Positions 17,129 to 26,442 are shown, numbered from the stretch's first letter. The stretch: DNA of 64,000 nt from Bacillota bacterium (GCA_023411715.1 JAEYOM010000076.1:1-64000), one strand, 5' to 3'. Program-made: numbers and translations. Notes: generated from the letters alone by a model not told the origin.

Positions 17129-17146
17129 CTCCGGATTAATTCCGAG
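17129..17146 (-). promoter_or_regulatory. Candidate Rrf2/IscR operator palindrome
   Basis: CTCCGGATTAATTCCGAG is an imperfect palindrome (7 of 9 positions match), 40 bases upstream of the iscR start and downstream of its predicted promoter. Position and shape fit autorepression by a dimeric Rrf2 protein. No protein-DNA evidence. Confidence 0.4.
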
Positions 17147-17170
17147 GATTTTACTTGGTTTTCAATTATA

Positions 17171-17199
17171 AAGATATCACTATGATTTACCGTTGTCAA
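17171..17199 (-). promoter_or_regulatory. Promoter of the isc operon
   Basis: On the minus strand TTGACA (17199-17194) and TATCTT (17176-17171) are separated by 17 bases. Confidence 0.55.
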
Positions 17200-17220
17200 C
17201 TAAATTATTTATTAACCACT

Positions 17221-17271
17221 GGACGGTTTTTTGCTCTACTTTCTGCAAAAAGTGAAACAAGAGAACCGTCC
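17221..17271. repeat. REP-like hairpin (GGACGGTT...AACCGTCC)
   Basis: An 8-bp outer stem GGACGGTT/AACCGTCC encloses CTCT/AGAG and ACTTT/AAAGT inner stems. The string ACCGTCC preceded by AGAGAA resembles repeats associated with REP-type (Y1) transposases in Firmicutes. No transposase gene is present here. It lies between iscR and the LarA-like gene. Confidence 0.5.
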
Positions 17272-17304
17272 CTGCGCCCCATACGTCCCACCTGCGTCCC
17301 ATCT

Positions 17305-18552
17305 TTACCCTATTACCGGCAGCGTTGAGCCTCCGTGAGGCATGAGAAGCACGCGGGCGTCCGTCCCAAGCTTGCCGAAAGCTTTTGCAAGAGCATCCTC
17401 CATGCTGCCAAACGGCTCCATATAAAGCTTTTCTGACATCTCCGCCGGCATTTCTGACACAATGAAAATCCTTGCCTTTTTTTCGACCAGTGCAATTGCC
17501 GCGGCCTTGTGACCTCCCAGCTCAAAATTGTTCCTTATCTTTGTTACGAGGTCATCCGGAGATACAGATTCCTTGATCCACCTTTCGAAGACCGATTCTC
17601 CGTAGCCTTCTGTGCAGGCGGCCAGCAGGATTATGATACCGCCGTCCCTCACGGCATGTTTGGCGTTATCCAGTGCTTTCTGCGCCTGGTAGAGGTTTAT
17701 GTCCTTCGGGAATCCTCCCGGCGTAGTTATAACGATATCGGCCTTTTGAGGTATCTTTACCTTGTAGAGGCCGTCAAGAAAACGGCAGCCCACCCTGTGC
17801 GCCTCCGCATGATGTCCTGCGACTGCTTTTATAATCCTCTTGTTTTCATCCAAAACGACATTAAGTATGAAATCTATCGGAACGAACCTGACTACCTCTT
17901 CTATGTCCTGCCTTACAGGATTGTCGTCGATAGCGCCGGCCCTTGCCGCGTCCCTGACCATTCCGCTGTGGTTGGCCTGTATCGCCGCCCTTGTGGAAAC
18001 GCCGGGCATAACAGCCTTTGCGCCGCCGCTGTATCCGGCAAAGTAATGATATTCGATATTTCCCAGGCATATTACCCTGTCCGCACCGGCCACCTCTTCG
18101 AATATTCCGACCGGAGTACCGGAGGATGTCGTACCGAGCATTTTGCAGCGTTTTACATCGCTGTCGACACATCTTACTCTATTATATATTTCTTCTCCGA
18201 CAAGGTATTTTTTTTCGTCTTCAGAATGCTTCCTATGGCTTCCGAGCGCAAAGACCACGGTTATATCGTCAGGCTTGACACCTGCCTGTGCCAGTTCTTC
18301 CATGATCGGAGGAAGCACGATCCTGCTCGGCATTGGCCTTGTGATATCGCTTGTGATTATGACTATCTTCTCGCCGGATTTGACGATCGTCGAAAGCCTG
18401 CCGGTCCCGATAGGATCTTTCAGAGCGCGGATAACTTCGTCCGCACCTGTAAGCTCAGTTTTAACGCTGTTCTGGCTGAGTTCCGCCATAATGTTTTTAT
18501 CATCGATGTCAAATTCCCTGAAGCTTTTTCCAAAGCCGTATCTAAAGTGCAT
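17305..18552 (-). CDS. LarA-family (DUF2088) nickel-pincer racemase-like protein
   Basis: 415 residues, full LarA length. Seen: DITRPMPSRIVLPPIM, ALGSHRKHSEDE, and EYHYFAGYSGGAKAVMPG, which contains the lysine region that carries the pincer nucleotide in lactate racemase. Known members racemise or epimerise 2-hydroxy acids with a nickel-pincer cofactor made by LarB, LarC and LarE. None of those genes is in the window, so the substrate is open. GGAGG precedes ATG 18552. Confidence 0.85.
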   Translation of the reverse strand: MHFRYGFGKSFREFDIDDKNIMAELSQNSVKTELTGADEVIRALKDPIGTGRLSTIVKSGEKIVIITSDITRPMPSRIVLPPIMEELAQAGVKPDDITVVFALGSHRKHSEDEKKYLVGEEIYNRVRCVDSDVKRCKMLGTTSSGTPVGIFEEVAGADRVICLGNIEYHYFAGYSGGAKAVMPGVSTRAAIQANHSGMVRDAARAGAIDDNPVRQDIEEVVRFVPIDFILNVVLDENKRIIKAVAGHHAEAHRVGCRFLDGLYKVKIPQKADIVITTPGGFPKDINLYQAQKALDNAKHAVRDGGIIILLAACTEGYGESVFERWIKESVSPDDLVTKIRNNFELGGHKAAAIALVEKKARIFIVSEMPAEMSEKLYMEPFGSMEDALAKAFGKLGTDARVLLMPHGGSTLPVIG

Positions 18553-18639
18553 AACATACCTCCGTCACAAACGCTGCTTCCTGCTATGTCTTTTTGCATT
18601 CGCTATTAAAAGTTATTTTTCATTTTTGAAGACTGTCCA

Positions 18640-18933
18640 TTATTTAGTTTTGCCCTCATCGGTCTCTTTTTCGTAGTCAGCTTTATCCATTACATCCCCG
18701 GCAGTATTCAGCGCATCGGCGTCATTATTATCGCCGGCGGCGTGATCCTGTTCGGCCCCTTTATCTGTAAACATCATTTTACCGTTTGTAAGCACGAAGA
18801 AAATAATAATCACTACATAAACCGCAGCGCTTATCTGCCAGTAAAAGTGAAATATCGCCATATTCAGCAGCAGCAGTACGAAACCGGCCAAAATAATCCA
18901 TGCCAGAATCCTCTTTACCGTCTTACCCTTCAA
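18640..18933 (-). CDS. Small two-helix membrane protein of unknown function
   Basis: 97 residues from TTG 18933. Two membrane segments (about residues 9-27 and 33-50) are followed by an acidic, Asp/Glu/Ala-rich tail. The frame continues upstream into rarA, so the start is uncertain; TTG 18933 has AAAGGA 11 bases upstream and lies 16 bases beyond the rarA stop. I do not recognise a family. Co-transcription with rarA is likely. Confidence 0.6.
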   Translation of the reverse strand: MKGKTVKRILAWIILAGFVLLLLNMAIFHFYWQISAAVYVVIIIFFVLTNGKMMFTDKGAEQDHAAGDNNDADALNTAGDVMDKADYEKETDEGKTK

Positions 18934-18949
18934 TATCTTACACTTCCTT

Positions 18950-20239
18950 TCAGCTGTTTCTGAACCGTTCAAGCCATTCCCTGATCCTGCTTTCGTAACC
19001 GTTGGAGGTTGGCTCATAATATATCGTCCCCTTCATTTCGTCGGGGAAGAATTCCTGTTTCACTATATTTCCGGGATAATCATGCGCATACTTGTAACCT
19101 GCACCGTAACCCTGCTCCGCCATGCCTCTGACAGGCGCGTTCCGAAGATGCATCGGCACTTCGCCCGTACGCTTTGTTTCGACGTCCTGCATAGCTTTTC
19201 CAAGCGCCTTATAACAGGAATTCGACTTGGGACTCGTTGCAACCATCACAGCCGCGTGCGCAAGCAGCAGCCTGGCTTCGGGCATGCCTATCATATGTAT
19301 GCCTTCCGCGGCGGCAACAGCGACCTGCAGCGCAGTCGGATTTGCCATTCCCACGTCCTCCGAAGCGCAGATGATAATCCTGCGGATAAGAAATTCAGGG
19401 TCTTCTCCGGCATACAGCGCCCTTGCAAGATAAAACAGAGCGGCGTCAGGATTGCTGCCTCTCATCGATTTTATAAAAGCGCTTATATTGTCGTAATGGG
19501 CTTCTCCGGATTTATCGAATGTGATCGCTTTCCTCTGCACACATTCCTCTATCGTTTTTACGGTTATATGGATATGTCCGTCGCTCTCCAGTTCAGAAGT
19601 TACTGCTGCGAGTTCTATTGCATTCAACGCGATCCTGGCGTCGCCGTTTGACACCTCCGCAAGGTAGGCAACCGCGTTATCGTCGGTTATGAGGTCATAG
19701 CCTCCAAGCCCTCGCTCATTATCAGAAAGAGCCGATCTCAAGATAACTTCTATATCAGCCTTGTTGAGAGGCTTCAGCATAAAGACCGACGATCGCGAAA
19801 TCAAGGCTTTGTTGACTTCAAAATACGGATTTTCCGTGGTTGCACCGATTAGCACTATCGTGCCGTTTTCAACAAAAGGCAGAAGCGCGTCCTGCTGCGC
19901 TTTGTTAAAGCGGTGGATTTCGTCTATGAAAAGAACAGTCCTGCCGCTTGGATTCAGCATAAGGTTCTGCGTGTCGGAGACGATCCTCTTTATATCCGCA
20001 ACACCTGCTGTCACAGCATTCAACTTTTCAAAATTGGACGCTGTGGTAGAAGCTATGATCCTTGCGAGCGATGTCTTTCCCGTTCCGGGAGGACCATACA
20101 GTATGATCGAAGAGATCCTGTCCGCCTTGATCATCCTGTAAAGCATTTTACCCTTGCCCGTTATATGCTCCTGCCCGACGAATTCTTCAATTGTACGCGG
20201 GCTCATCCTATAAGCGAGCGGTTCTTTTCTGTCAGGCAT
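18950..20239 (-). CDS. rarA: Replication-associated recombination ATPase RarA/MgsA
   Basis: 429 residues. Walker A GPPGTGKTSLAR, Walker B LFIDEIHRFNKAQQDALL, sensor 1 GATTENPYFE, and the C-terminal MgsA domain with SPKSNSCYKALG. RarA is a clamp-loader-like AAA+ ATPase acting at stalled replication forks. AGAACGAGG precedes ATG 20239. Confidence 0.95.
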   Translation of the reverse strand: MPDRKEPLAYRMSPRTIEEFVGQEHITGKGKMLYRMIKADRISSIILYGPPGTGKTSLARIIASTTASNFEKLNAVTAGVADIKRIVSDTQNLMLNPSGRTVLFIDEIHRFNKAQQDALLPFVENGTIVLIGATTENPYFEVNKALISRSSVFMLKPLNKADIEVILRSALSDNERGLGGYDLITDDNAVAYLAEVSNGDARIALNAIELAAVTSELESDGHIHITVKTIEECVQRKAITFDKSGEAHYDNISAFIKSMRGSNPDAALFYLARALYAGEDPEFLIRRIIICASEDVGMANPTALQVAVAAAEGIHMIGMPEARLLLAHAAVMVATSPKSNSCYKALGKAMQDVETKRTGEVPMHLRNAPVRGMAEQGYGAGYKYAHDYPGNIVKQEFFPDEMKGTIYYEPTSNGYESRIREWLERFRNS

Positions 20240-20280
20240 AATTCCTCGTTCTCCTTGTTAAATAAACGGCGGAATAATAT

Positions 20281-20326
20281 ACAGACAAGACGCCGGTCTG
20301 AAAGGATCGGCACCCTGTCTGTACAT
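20281..20326. terminator. Hairpin between glyA and rarA
   Basis: ACAGACA pairs with TGTCTGT and enclosed CGCCGG/CGGC segments extend the stem. A T-rich stretch follows on the plus strand and a weaker one on the minus strand. It may end the glyA transcript. Confidence 0.45.
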
Positions 20327-20446
20327 TTTTGTACATATTTATTTTACTATAAAACTACTTGTCTGCAAAGCAGATATACCCTGATAAATTGCTTCGTAAT
20401 ACAGAAACATCTATCTCTGCCATTGCTGTCAATACGGCCAGTCATA

Positions 20447-21682
20447 TCAGTACAGCGGATACTTCATGCAAAGGGCTGCAACGCTGCTTCTGACTTTATC
20501 GGCCGAGTTTTCAAAATCTGTTAGCGTAAGCCTGATCAGTCCGGCTATTTCCTTCATATCGGCTTCCTTCATGCCCCTGGTGGTCAGTGCGGGCGTACCG
20601 ATTCTAATTCCGCTGGTAATCGACGGTTTTTGCTTGTCAAAGGGTATGGCATTCTTGTTTACGGTGATACCTACTTCATCAAGCCAGAGCTGCGCCTGTT
20701 TGCCTGTAACATCAACATTGGTCAGGTCGACCAGCATCAGGTGGTTGTCCGTGCCTCCCGAAACGAGCTTAAAGCCTTCATCTATCATTGCCTGGGCAAG
20801 CGCCTTGGCATTTTTGACTATCTGCTGCTGATAAGTCTTGAATTCAGGGCTCAAGGCTTCCTTGAAGCTTACGGCCTTCGCAGCTATTACATGCATGAGG
20901 GGTCCGCCCTGTGTTCCCGGGAATATTGCCGAATCGATAGCCTTGGCGTATTCCTCCCTGCACATTATCATACCGCCTCTCGGGCCTCTGAGTGTTTTAT
21001 GTGTAGTTGTCGTGACAAAATCCGCATATGGGACGGGACTCGGGTGAAGCCCGGCAGCAACAAGACCTGCTATGTGCGCCATATCGACCATCAGGTATGA
21101 ACCCGCTTCCTTCGCGATCTCACTGAATGCCTTGAAATCGATGATCCTGGGATAAGCGCTCGCTCCTGCGACGATTATTTTGGGCCTGATCTCCCTGGCC
21201 TTGCTCAAAAGCGCATCGTAATCTATATAACCGTTATCCTCCCTGACCTGATAGAATTCGGATTTGTAGTACTTACCGGAAATGTTCTTTTTCATTCCGT
21301 GGCTCAGATGGCCGCCGTGCGCAAGATCCAAGCCGAGTATCGTATCGCCCGGGTCCAGCATCGCAAAGTATACGGCCGAGTTCGCCTGAGCGCCCGAATG
21401 CGGCTGGACGTTGACATGATCCGCGCCGAACAATTCCTTCGCTCTGTCTATTGCCAGCTGTTCTACTACGTCGACAAATTCGCACCCCCCGTAATAACGT
21501 TTGCCGGGATATCCTTCCGCATATTTATTGGTAAGGGGCGTCCCCAGAGCCTGAAGGACCGCTTCGCTTACAAAATTCTCGGAAGCTATCATTTCAAGCT
21601 TGTTCCTTTGCCTGTTCACTTCTTTTTCGATACTTTCCGCCACTTCTGGATCAATCTTCTTTATAAGATCTACCTGATACAT
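20447..21682 (-). CDS. glyA: Serine hydroxymethyltransferase
   Basis: 411 residues, standard bacterial length. Seen: [40 protein letters not shown], and the PLP lysine in [14 protein letters not shown]. It interconverts serine and glycine with tetrahydrofolate. GGAGG precedes ATG 21682. A glycine riboswitch with an attenuator hairpin sits in its leader, so it is probably induced when glycine is abundant. Confidence 0.97.
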   Translation of the reverse strand: MYQVDLIKKIDPEVAESIEKEVNRQRNKLEMIASENFVSEAVLQALGTPLTNKYAEGYPGKRYYGGCEFVDVVEQLAIDRAKELFGADHVNVQPHSGAQANSAVYFAMLDPGDTILGLDLAHGGHLSHGMKKNISGKYYKSEFYQVREDNGYIDYDALLSKAREIRPKIIVAGASAYPRIIDFKAFSEIAKEAGSYLMVDMAHIAGLVAAGLHPSPVPYADFVTTTTHKTLRGPRGGMIMCREEYAKAIDSAIFPGTQGGPLMHVIAAKAVSFKEALSPEFKTYQQQIVKNAKALAQAMIDEGFKLVSGGTDNHLMLVDLTNVDVTGKQAQLWLDEVGITVNKNAIPFDKQKPSITSGIRIGTPALTTRGMKEADMKEIAGLIRLTLTDFENSADKVRSSVAALCMKYPLY

Positions 21683-21711
21683 CTTTCTACCTCCGTAATC
21701 TCTTATGTACT

Positions 21712-21746
21712 AAAAATATTAAAGGCCAAATCTTTCGATTTGACCT
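21712..21746 (-). terminator. Expression-platform terminator of the glyA leader
   Basis: On the minus strand AGGTCAAATC, GAAA loop, GATTTGGCCT, then TTTAATATTTTT. It lies between the riboswitch aptamer and glyA, so glycine binding would be expected to decide whether it forms. Confidence 0.75.
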
Positions 21747-21778
21747 CTGAAAAGTAATATTGTTCTATTCAATATACC

Positions 21779-21870
21779 CGTACTCTGTCCTTTTGCCTGA
21801 GAGATTATTCCCGCTGTTAACGGAAATTTGCCCCTTCGGCGCCATGACGGTCTCTCCAGAGGTGCGTCCC
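21779..21870 (-). ncRNA. Glycine riboswitch aptamer upstream of glyA
   Basis: On the minus strand the order CTCTGGAGAGACC, GGCGCCGAAGGGGCAAA, TCTCTCAGGCAAAAGGACAGAG is the conserved glycine-aptamer core. CTCTG and CAGAG close the P1 stem. Only one full aptamer is seen; the upstream stretch to about 21900 could form a ghost partner. Known glycine riboswitches are usually ON switches for glycine use. Confidence 0.93.
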
Positions 21871-21970
21871 GTTACAGTCGACCCCTCGGGATCTTCCATA
21901 ACGATCGTCCGCAATATTTAATTCATGGGTGCGCCGGTGTTGTTAATGGGACATAGCGCGGTCTTGCTAC

Positions 21971-22003
21971 AAAATCTGGGGTGCTCGACGCACTCGGGAT
22001 TTT
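21971..22003 (-). terminator. Hairpin after the AIR-synthase-like gene
   Basis: AAAATC...GTGC loop GCAC...GATTTT, 48 bases beyond the stop of the leftward gene. The T-run is short, so the call is moderate. Confidence 0.5.
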
Positions 22004-22050
22004 ATTTCACCGTATTGATTATAAACATTCAAAAAAAGTATGTCAAGTTA

Positions 22051-23043
22051 TTACAAAACTTTGTATAATTCATCAGCCTCAGGCGGTGCAATCGGTTCCA
22101 TTCTCCCGCCGCCGGCCAGGAATTTTTCTCCCGTTCCGTTCAGCCTGCCAATGACCGCCGCGTCAATTCCTTCACTCTTTAGCTTGTCGGCCAGTCCCTT
22201 TCCGTCCCGCGCCGCTATAAGCATGCAGCCGCTGGAGATCAATCTGTACGGATCAATATTATAATATTCACATATCCTTCGAGTTGATAACATAACAGGT
22301 ATCTGTTCTATGTAAACTTCAGCGCCCTTTCCCGAGGCTTCGCAAATTTCCCATACGGCCCCGAGTATCCCGCCTTCCGTAACGTCGTGCATCGCGTGCG
22401 CACCGTACTTTGCAGCAGCAAGCCCGTCTCTCACAACGCTTATGTCGTTCATGAACGCTTTAGCTTCCTCGACAGCCTGAGCACTCAATACCGCCTTCAG
22501 CTCCGTTTCCCTTTCATGCGCTATAATGGACGCGCCCTCAAGCCCTGCATGCTTCGTTATGACCAGATCGTCCCCGTCTTTTGCGCCGGCGGCAACGATC
22601 ATACTGCCCCTGACACAGCGACCGACAGCGGTACAGGAGATGACGAAACGTGTGACAGCCGTTGTCACTTCCGTATGTCCGCCGAGAAGATCTACATTTA
22701 TGGATGCTGCGGCATCCGCCAGCTGGTCCATTATATTTTCAAGCTCTTTTTCCGTCGAACCGGGCGGACAAAGAATCGTAGTCATTAGACCCAGTGGCTC
22801 GACACCGCACGAGGCAATATCATTGCAGCTTACATGCACGGCAAGCCTGCCTATTTCTTTAGCTGTTCCTGTTATAGGATCGCTGGAAAGCACGCAGGTA
22901 TACTTTCCAAAATCAACTGCGGAACAATCCATGCCGACACCGGGACGTACGATCACTTCGCTTCTGATATTCCGTATCTTGCCGATCACAATTTTTTCAA
23001 GCACATCGTTAGGTAATTTGCCTGTTTTCATCCGACCATCCAT
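22051..23043 (-). CDS. AIR synthase-related protein (PurM/HypE-like fold)
   Basis: 330 residues. PurM/ThiL/HypE/SelD superfamily features: GVGMDCSAVDF, VHVSCNDIASCGVEPLG, LLGGHTEV and the glycine-rich HDVTEGGILGAVWE. The HypE C-terminal cysteine tail is absent, and no hyp, sel or thi genes adjoin it, so the substrate is unknown; ATP-dependent chemistry is expected. ATG 23043 overlaps the TGA of the DUF2225 gene by one base, giving translational coupling; a TTG just upstream is an alternative. Confidence 0.8.
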   Translation of the reverse strand: MDGRMKTGKLPNDVLEKIVIGKIRNIRSEVIVRPGVGMDCSAVDFGKYTCVLSSDPITGTAKEIGRLAVHVSCNDIASCGVEPLGLMTTILCPPGSTEKELENIMDQLADAAASINVDLLGGHTEVTTAVTRFVISCTAVGRCVRGSMIVAAGAKDGDDLVITKHAGLEGASIIAHERETELKAVLSAQAVEEAKAFMNDISVVRDGLAAAKYGAHAMHDVTEGGILGAVWEICEASGKGAEVYIEQIPVMLSTRRICEYYNIDPYRLISSGCMLIAARDGKGLADKLKSEGIDAAVIGRLNGTGEKFLAGGGRMEPIAPPEADELYKVL

Positions 23044-23741
23044 CAATCAGCCCCACCTGCTGCTTCTGCCACGCTGCCCAGCTTTTCCTTCACCAGCTGG
23101 AATTCATCCCTTGCGGCTTCTATTAGAGTCGGGTTTCTTCTAGCGTCCGGCGAACTTATCAGCCTGCTGAACCATTTAACGGCATCATCGAGATTACCTG
23201 CCCTGTAGTTCAATTCACCGATCATATACATGCAGGTATTCTCATCGAGCTTGTCCGCCGGGAATCTTTCCTTCTCGTAGGTTTCCGTATAATATCTGAG
23301 CGCATATTTGATAAACTCATGCTCTTTTTCATCGTTCTTTATTCTGTAGAGCCATGCGATCCTCATACAGATCTTCGCGAGCTCGCTCGCTTTTGCACCG
23401 CGGGCCTCGTGGTTTATAAGCACGAGCTTGAAGGCTTCCAACGCGGTATCCACTGACCTTTCGCCGCTGAATGCCCTCTTTTTCCATCTCGGCGTTATCT
23501 TGGAGTTTACTGTATTTGCTTCCTTGACAGGTATATCGAGGAATTTTTCCGACTGGGCCGCATACCCGCAGTTTTCGCATACCCAGACATCATAAAAAAT
23601 CGGATTCAAATCTTCGTAATAAATGCAAAAATCCGTATCCCGGCTTTTTACTTTACAACCCCTTGTCTTTACCTTCGTGACGTTGAATTTATTTGTACAG
23701 ACCGGGCAGACAATTTCCTTATTGTAAAGATTCTCGTTCAT
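23043..23741 (-). CDS. DUF2225 family protein
   Basis: 232 residues. N-terminal CPVCTNKF and VWVCENCGYAA give two CxxC pairs likely to bind zinc; the rest is helical and resembles TPR-like repeats (residues about 75-225). The DUF2225 family is common in Clostridia and Bacilli and uncharacterised. AACGAGGGG precedes ATG 23741. It is coupled to the AIR-synthase-like gene. Confidence 0.85.
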   Translation of the reverse strand: MNENLYNKEIVCPVCTNKFNVTKVKTRGCKVKSRDTDFCIYYEDLNPIFYDVWVCENCGYAAQSEKFLDIPVKEANTVNSKITPRWKKRAFSGERSVDTALEAFKLVLINHEARGAKASELAKICMRIAWLYRIKNDEKEHEFIKYALRYYTETYEKERFPADKLDENTCMYMIGELNYRAGNLDDAVKWFSRLISSPDARRNPTLIEAARDEFQLVKEKLGSVAEAAGGAD

Positions 23742-23786
23742 TTTGACCCCTCGTTTTCTTACGTTTTTTTTATTTATATAATAGCA

Positions 23787-25172
23787 TCAACCGCTGATAC
23801 TTGACTGACTCAACCGATACTGGTCGCTGCTGACCCTGATTATCCCCTGGATCGGCTTGTAATAATCTTCCGAAAGCTTTTCTCTCCATTCTAGACTGCC
23901 GTTTTTGTATGCTTCCCTATACACTATAACCCTGACTCCCCTGACCGCTTTTCGCTCCACTACCTTCTGTCCGTACGGCAGTGTGTAATCAAGTACTATC
24001 TCATCGGGCTTTGGCTTATAAACTCCGATAGTCTGAGTTTTTAATTTTATTACCAGTCCGTCGTCCCTTTTTTTGCCCAGCATGCTGATATACAGCCTGC
24101 TTCCGCTTACGTATGCCTTAAGAACGACCGGATACCCGGAATCATTTACAAACCTGAAATCTATTGAGTTTTCATTGATCGTAGCATCTCTTCCGGGGCT
24201 AATATATGTCAGCGGTATGGAATGATGCGTGCGTTCAATCACATCGAGACCTGCAAGCAGCACCGTATTGTATAATGTCGAAGATACCTGACAGACACCT
24301 CCGCCTGTTCCCGGGACCAGCTCATTCTTAAAAATGATCGGGGCTTCCTTATAACCGTTATCCCGTGTTCTGGGCCCTAATATACCGTTCATCGAAAACG
24401 ATTCCCCGGGCAGTAAAATCCTGTTGTTGATCCTGCTGCAAGCCAGTTTGATATTATCGGTCCTGTTGGTATCGTTTCTGTTGAATTGGGTACTGAAGCT
24501 CGATATGACTCCGTTGACCGCACTCAATTCATCATAGGTAAGACGGGGTTTACGCTCGTCCACCTGTAATTCGATACTTCCGAAAATACCCTTACTTAAT
24601 TGATTTTCTACCAATTCGATATTTCTGTCAATATCCAGGTCCCTGTAGTTAGATCCCTTTTTAATGCTTATTTTGCCCGCTTCGTATATAATTTCGGCAT
24701 CTTTGGGTTTAGTATCTATCTCTTTTTTTATTTTGTGAAAAATAGACAGAAGCCGGTCACTGTCGTAACCTTCTCCTATGGTTATCTGGTGCCCGCTGTT
24801 TGCCAAAACCAGCGAATTATATACCTTTCTGAATAAGCCGCCTTCCCTGCCGATATAATATGCCTGCTGCACAGCATCGTCTATATCGTAATGGTATCCT
24901 ATATCTTCAGGTGTTATCGTCCATACGCGATCACCGTACGAAAGCGTAATACGGCGGTCACCGCCGGCCTTGGCATGCTCCTCCGCCAGCATCTGCCTGG
25001 CATCCTGCGCAGTCATCCATGAAACATCCGTTTGTCCGATATGAACACCCTTTCTGATTGTGTCACCTGTGTATATTTGCGAAAGTATCAGCATGGCTGC
25101 GGCGCATAGGGCAACAACGACAGCTAAACTGATGACGAAGACTTTAAGACCTTTTTTCATTGTATCAGACAC
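23787..25172 (-). CDS. VanW family protein with YoaR-like domain
   Basis: 461 residues. An N-terminal membrane anchor (about residues 8-30) is followed by an extracellular YoaR-like region with the repeated form (residues about 40-220) and a VanW domain with NDTNRTDNIKLA, PGESFSMNGILGPR and VPGTGGGVCQVSSTLYN. The family is linked to cell-envelope functions without a proven reaction. GTG 25172 lies 9 bases after AGAGG; ATG 25160 and TTG 25181 are alternatives. Confidence 0.83.
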   Translation of the reverse strand: MSDTMKKGLKVFVISLAVVVALCAAAMLILSQIYTGDTIRKGVHIGQTDVSWMTAQDARQMLAEEHAKAGGDRRITLSYGDRVWTITPEDIGYHYDIDDAVQQAYYIGREGGLFRKVYNSLVLANSGHQITIGEGYDSDRLLSIFHKIKKEIDTKPKDAEIIYEAGKISIKKGSNYRDLDIDRNIELVENQLSKGIFGSIELQVDERKPRLTYDELSAVNGVISSFSTQFNRNDTNRTDNIKLACSRINNRILLPGESFSMNGILGPRTRDNGYKEAPIIFKNELVPGTGGGVCQVSSTLYNTVLLAGLDVIERTHHSIPLTYISPGRDATINENSIDFRFVNDSGYPVVLKAYVSGSRLYISMLGKKRDDGLVIKLKTQTIGVYKPKPDEIVLDYTLPYGQKVVERKAVRGVRVIVYREAYKNGSLEWREKLSEDYYKPIQGIIRVSSDQYRLSQSSISG

Positions 25173-25248
25173 CAGCAACAACCTCTTTCAGAAATATTCC
25201 TTATTTATTATATTGTTGACTGGAGTGCCTGTATTACATGTATGGTAA

Positions 25249-26442
25249 TTACTCGGTTACGAGTATAGTTTCGGTATCATTGATAGCTTTCTCCATCATT
25301 TCCTCGATCTGGAGAGCCTCCTCATATTTTTCGACTTCTCCGAGCTTTGGCCTCGTCTTCGGATGTTTTGCGACAAAAACCGTGCAACAGTCTTCATAAG
25401 GCAATATCGAGGTCTCGAACGTATCTATTCTTCTTGCGATATCTATTACCTCGTTCTTGTCCATACCGATCAGGGGCCTGAATACAGGCAGCTCGCATAC
25501 CGCATTCGTGACAGCTAGGCTGTGCAGCGTTTGGCTTGCAACCTGTCCAAGGCTTTCGCCCGTTATCAGCGCCAATGCCCCGCTCTTCACGGCTACCCTT
25601 TCGGCGATCTTCATCATGACCCTGCGCATTATAATGGTAAGGTGGTCCTCGGGACACTTATCGTTGATTTCCAGCTGTATCTCCGTAAACGGAACAATAT
25701 GGAGCTTGATTCGGTAACAATAACGGGACAGTATCTTTGCAAGCTCGATCACCTTATCCTTTGCTCTCTCGCTCGTATACGGATAGCTGTAAAAATGGAC
25801 CGCCTCCAGCTCCATTCCGCGTTTTGCCATCATCCAACCGGCCACAGGACTGTCAATGCCTCCCGAAAGCAGCAGGACCGCTTTTCCGTTCGTTCCGGTC
25901 GGAAGGCCCCCGTTCGAAGGGATGATATCACAATATATATATGTACTTTCACGAACTTCAACGTAAAAAATAAAGTCGGGATGGTGTACATCGACCTTGA
26001 GTACGGGAATGTTCTCGAGCAGGTAACCTCCGAGCTCGGCGCTGATTTCCGGCGACTGCATCGGAAAATGCTTGTCTCCTCTCTTTGCTTCCACCTTGAA
26101 CGCGATAGTCCCGCTCTTACCTTTCTTTATCAGTGAATCAACGTACTCCCTTGCCAACGAAAGCGAGCGCTTTGTGATCTCGTCGAAATCGGACGGGAGC
26201 TTGCGCGCGATACTTAGTGAAACGATCCCGAAAACCTTTACCAGCCTCGCGACAGCTTCGTCGTAATCGAAGCTTTCCTCATGCGGCTCTATGTATATCC
26301 TTGCCTGAGAACGTTTTATATCGACTTTGCCAAGACCATACAATGACTTTTTTATGTTGTTCATCAGCTTTTCTTCGAAAACCGGTCTGTTGAGCCCTTT
26401 TAATATGATCTCGCCGTACCTTACAAGAATAACCTTATCCAT
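25249..26442 (-). CDS. thiI: tRNA 4-thiouridine synthetase ThiI (short form)
   Basis: 397 residues: NFLD and THUMP domains (about 1-165), then the PP-loop domain with LLLSGGIDSPVAGW. The rhodanese domain of E. coli ThiI is missing, as in Bacillus, where a dedicated desulfurase (NifZ) passes sulfur directly. Such a gene lies immediately upstream here (53-base gap). It makes 4-thiouridine at tRNA position 8. ATG 26442 with GGAGG five bases upstream is preferred to the longer frame. Confidence 0.94.
   Translation of the reverse strand: MDKVILVRYGEIILKGLNRPVFEEKLMNNIKKSLYGLGKVDIKRSQARIYIEPHEESFDYDEAVARLVKVFGIVSLSIARKLPSDFDEITKRSLSLAREYVDSLIKKGKSGTIAFKVEAKRGDKHFPMQSPEISAELGGYLLENIPVLKVDVHHPDFIFYVEVRESTYIYCDIIPSNGGLPTGTNGKAVLLLSGGIDSPVAGWMMAKRGMELEAVHFYSYPYTSERAKDKVIELAKILSRYCYRIKLHIVPFTEIQLEINDKCPEDHLTIIMRRVMMKIAERVAVKSGALALITGESLGQVASQTLHSLAVTNAVCELPVFRPLIGMDKNEVIDIARRIDTFETSILPYEDCCTVFVAKHPKTRPKLGEVEKYEEALQIEEMMEKAINDTETILVTE

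Noticed and set aside
17509..18609. 366-codon plus-strand ORF opposite the LarA-like gene
   Set aside because: It is fully antisense to a gene with clear family motifs; no ribosome binding site and no recognisable domain.
22051..23043. selD or hypE
   Set aside because: The selenophosphate synthetase N-terminal Cys/Sec motif and the HypE C-terminal cysteine are both absent, and no partner genes lie nearby.
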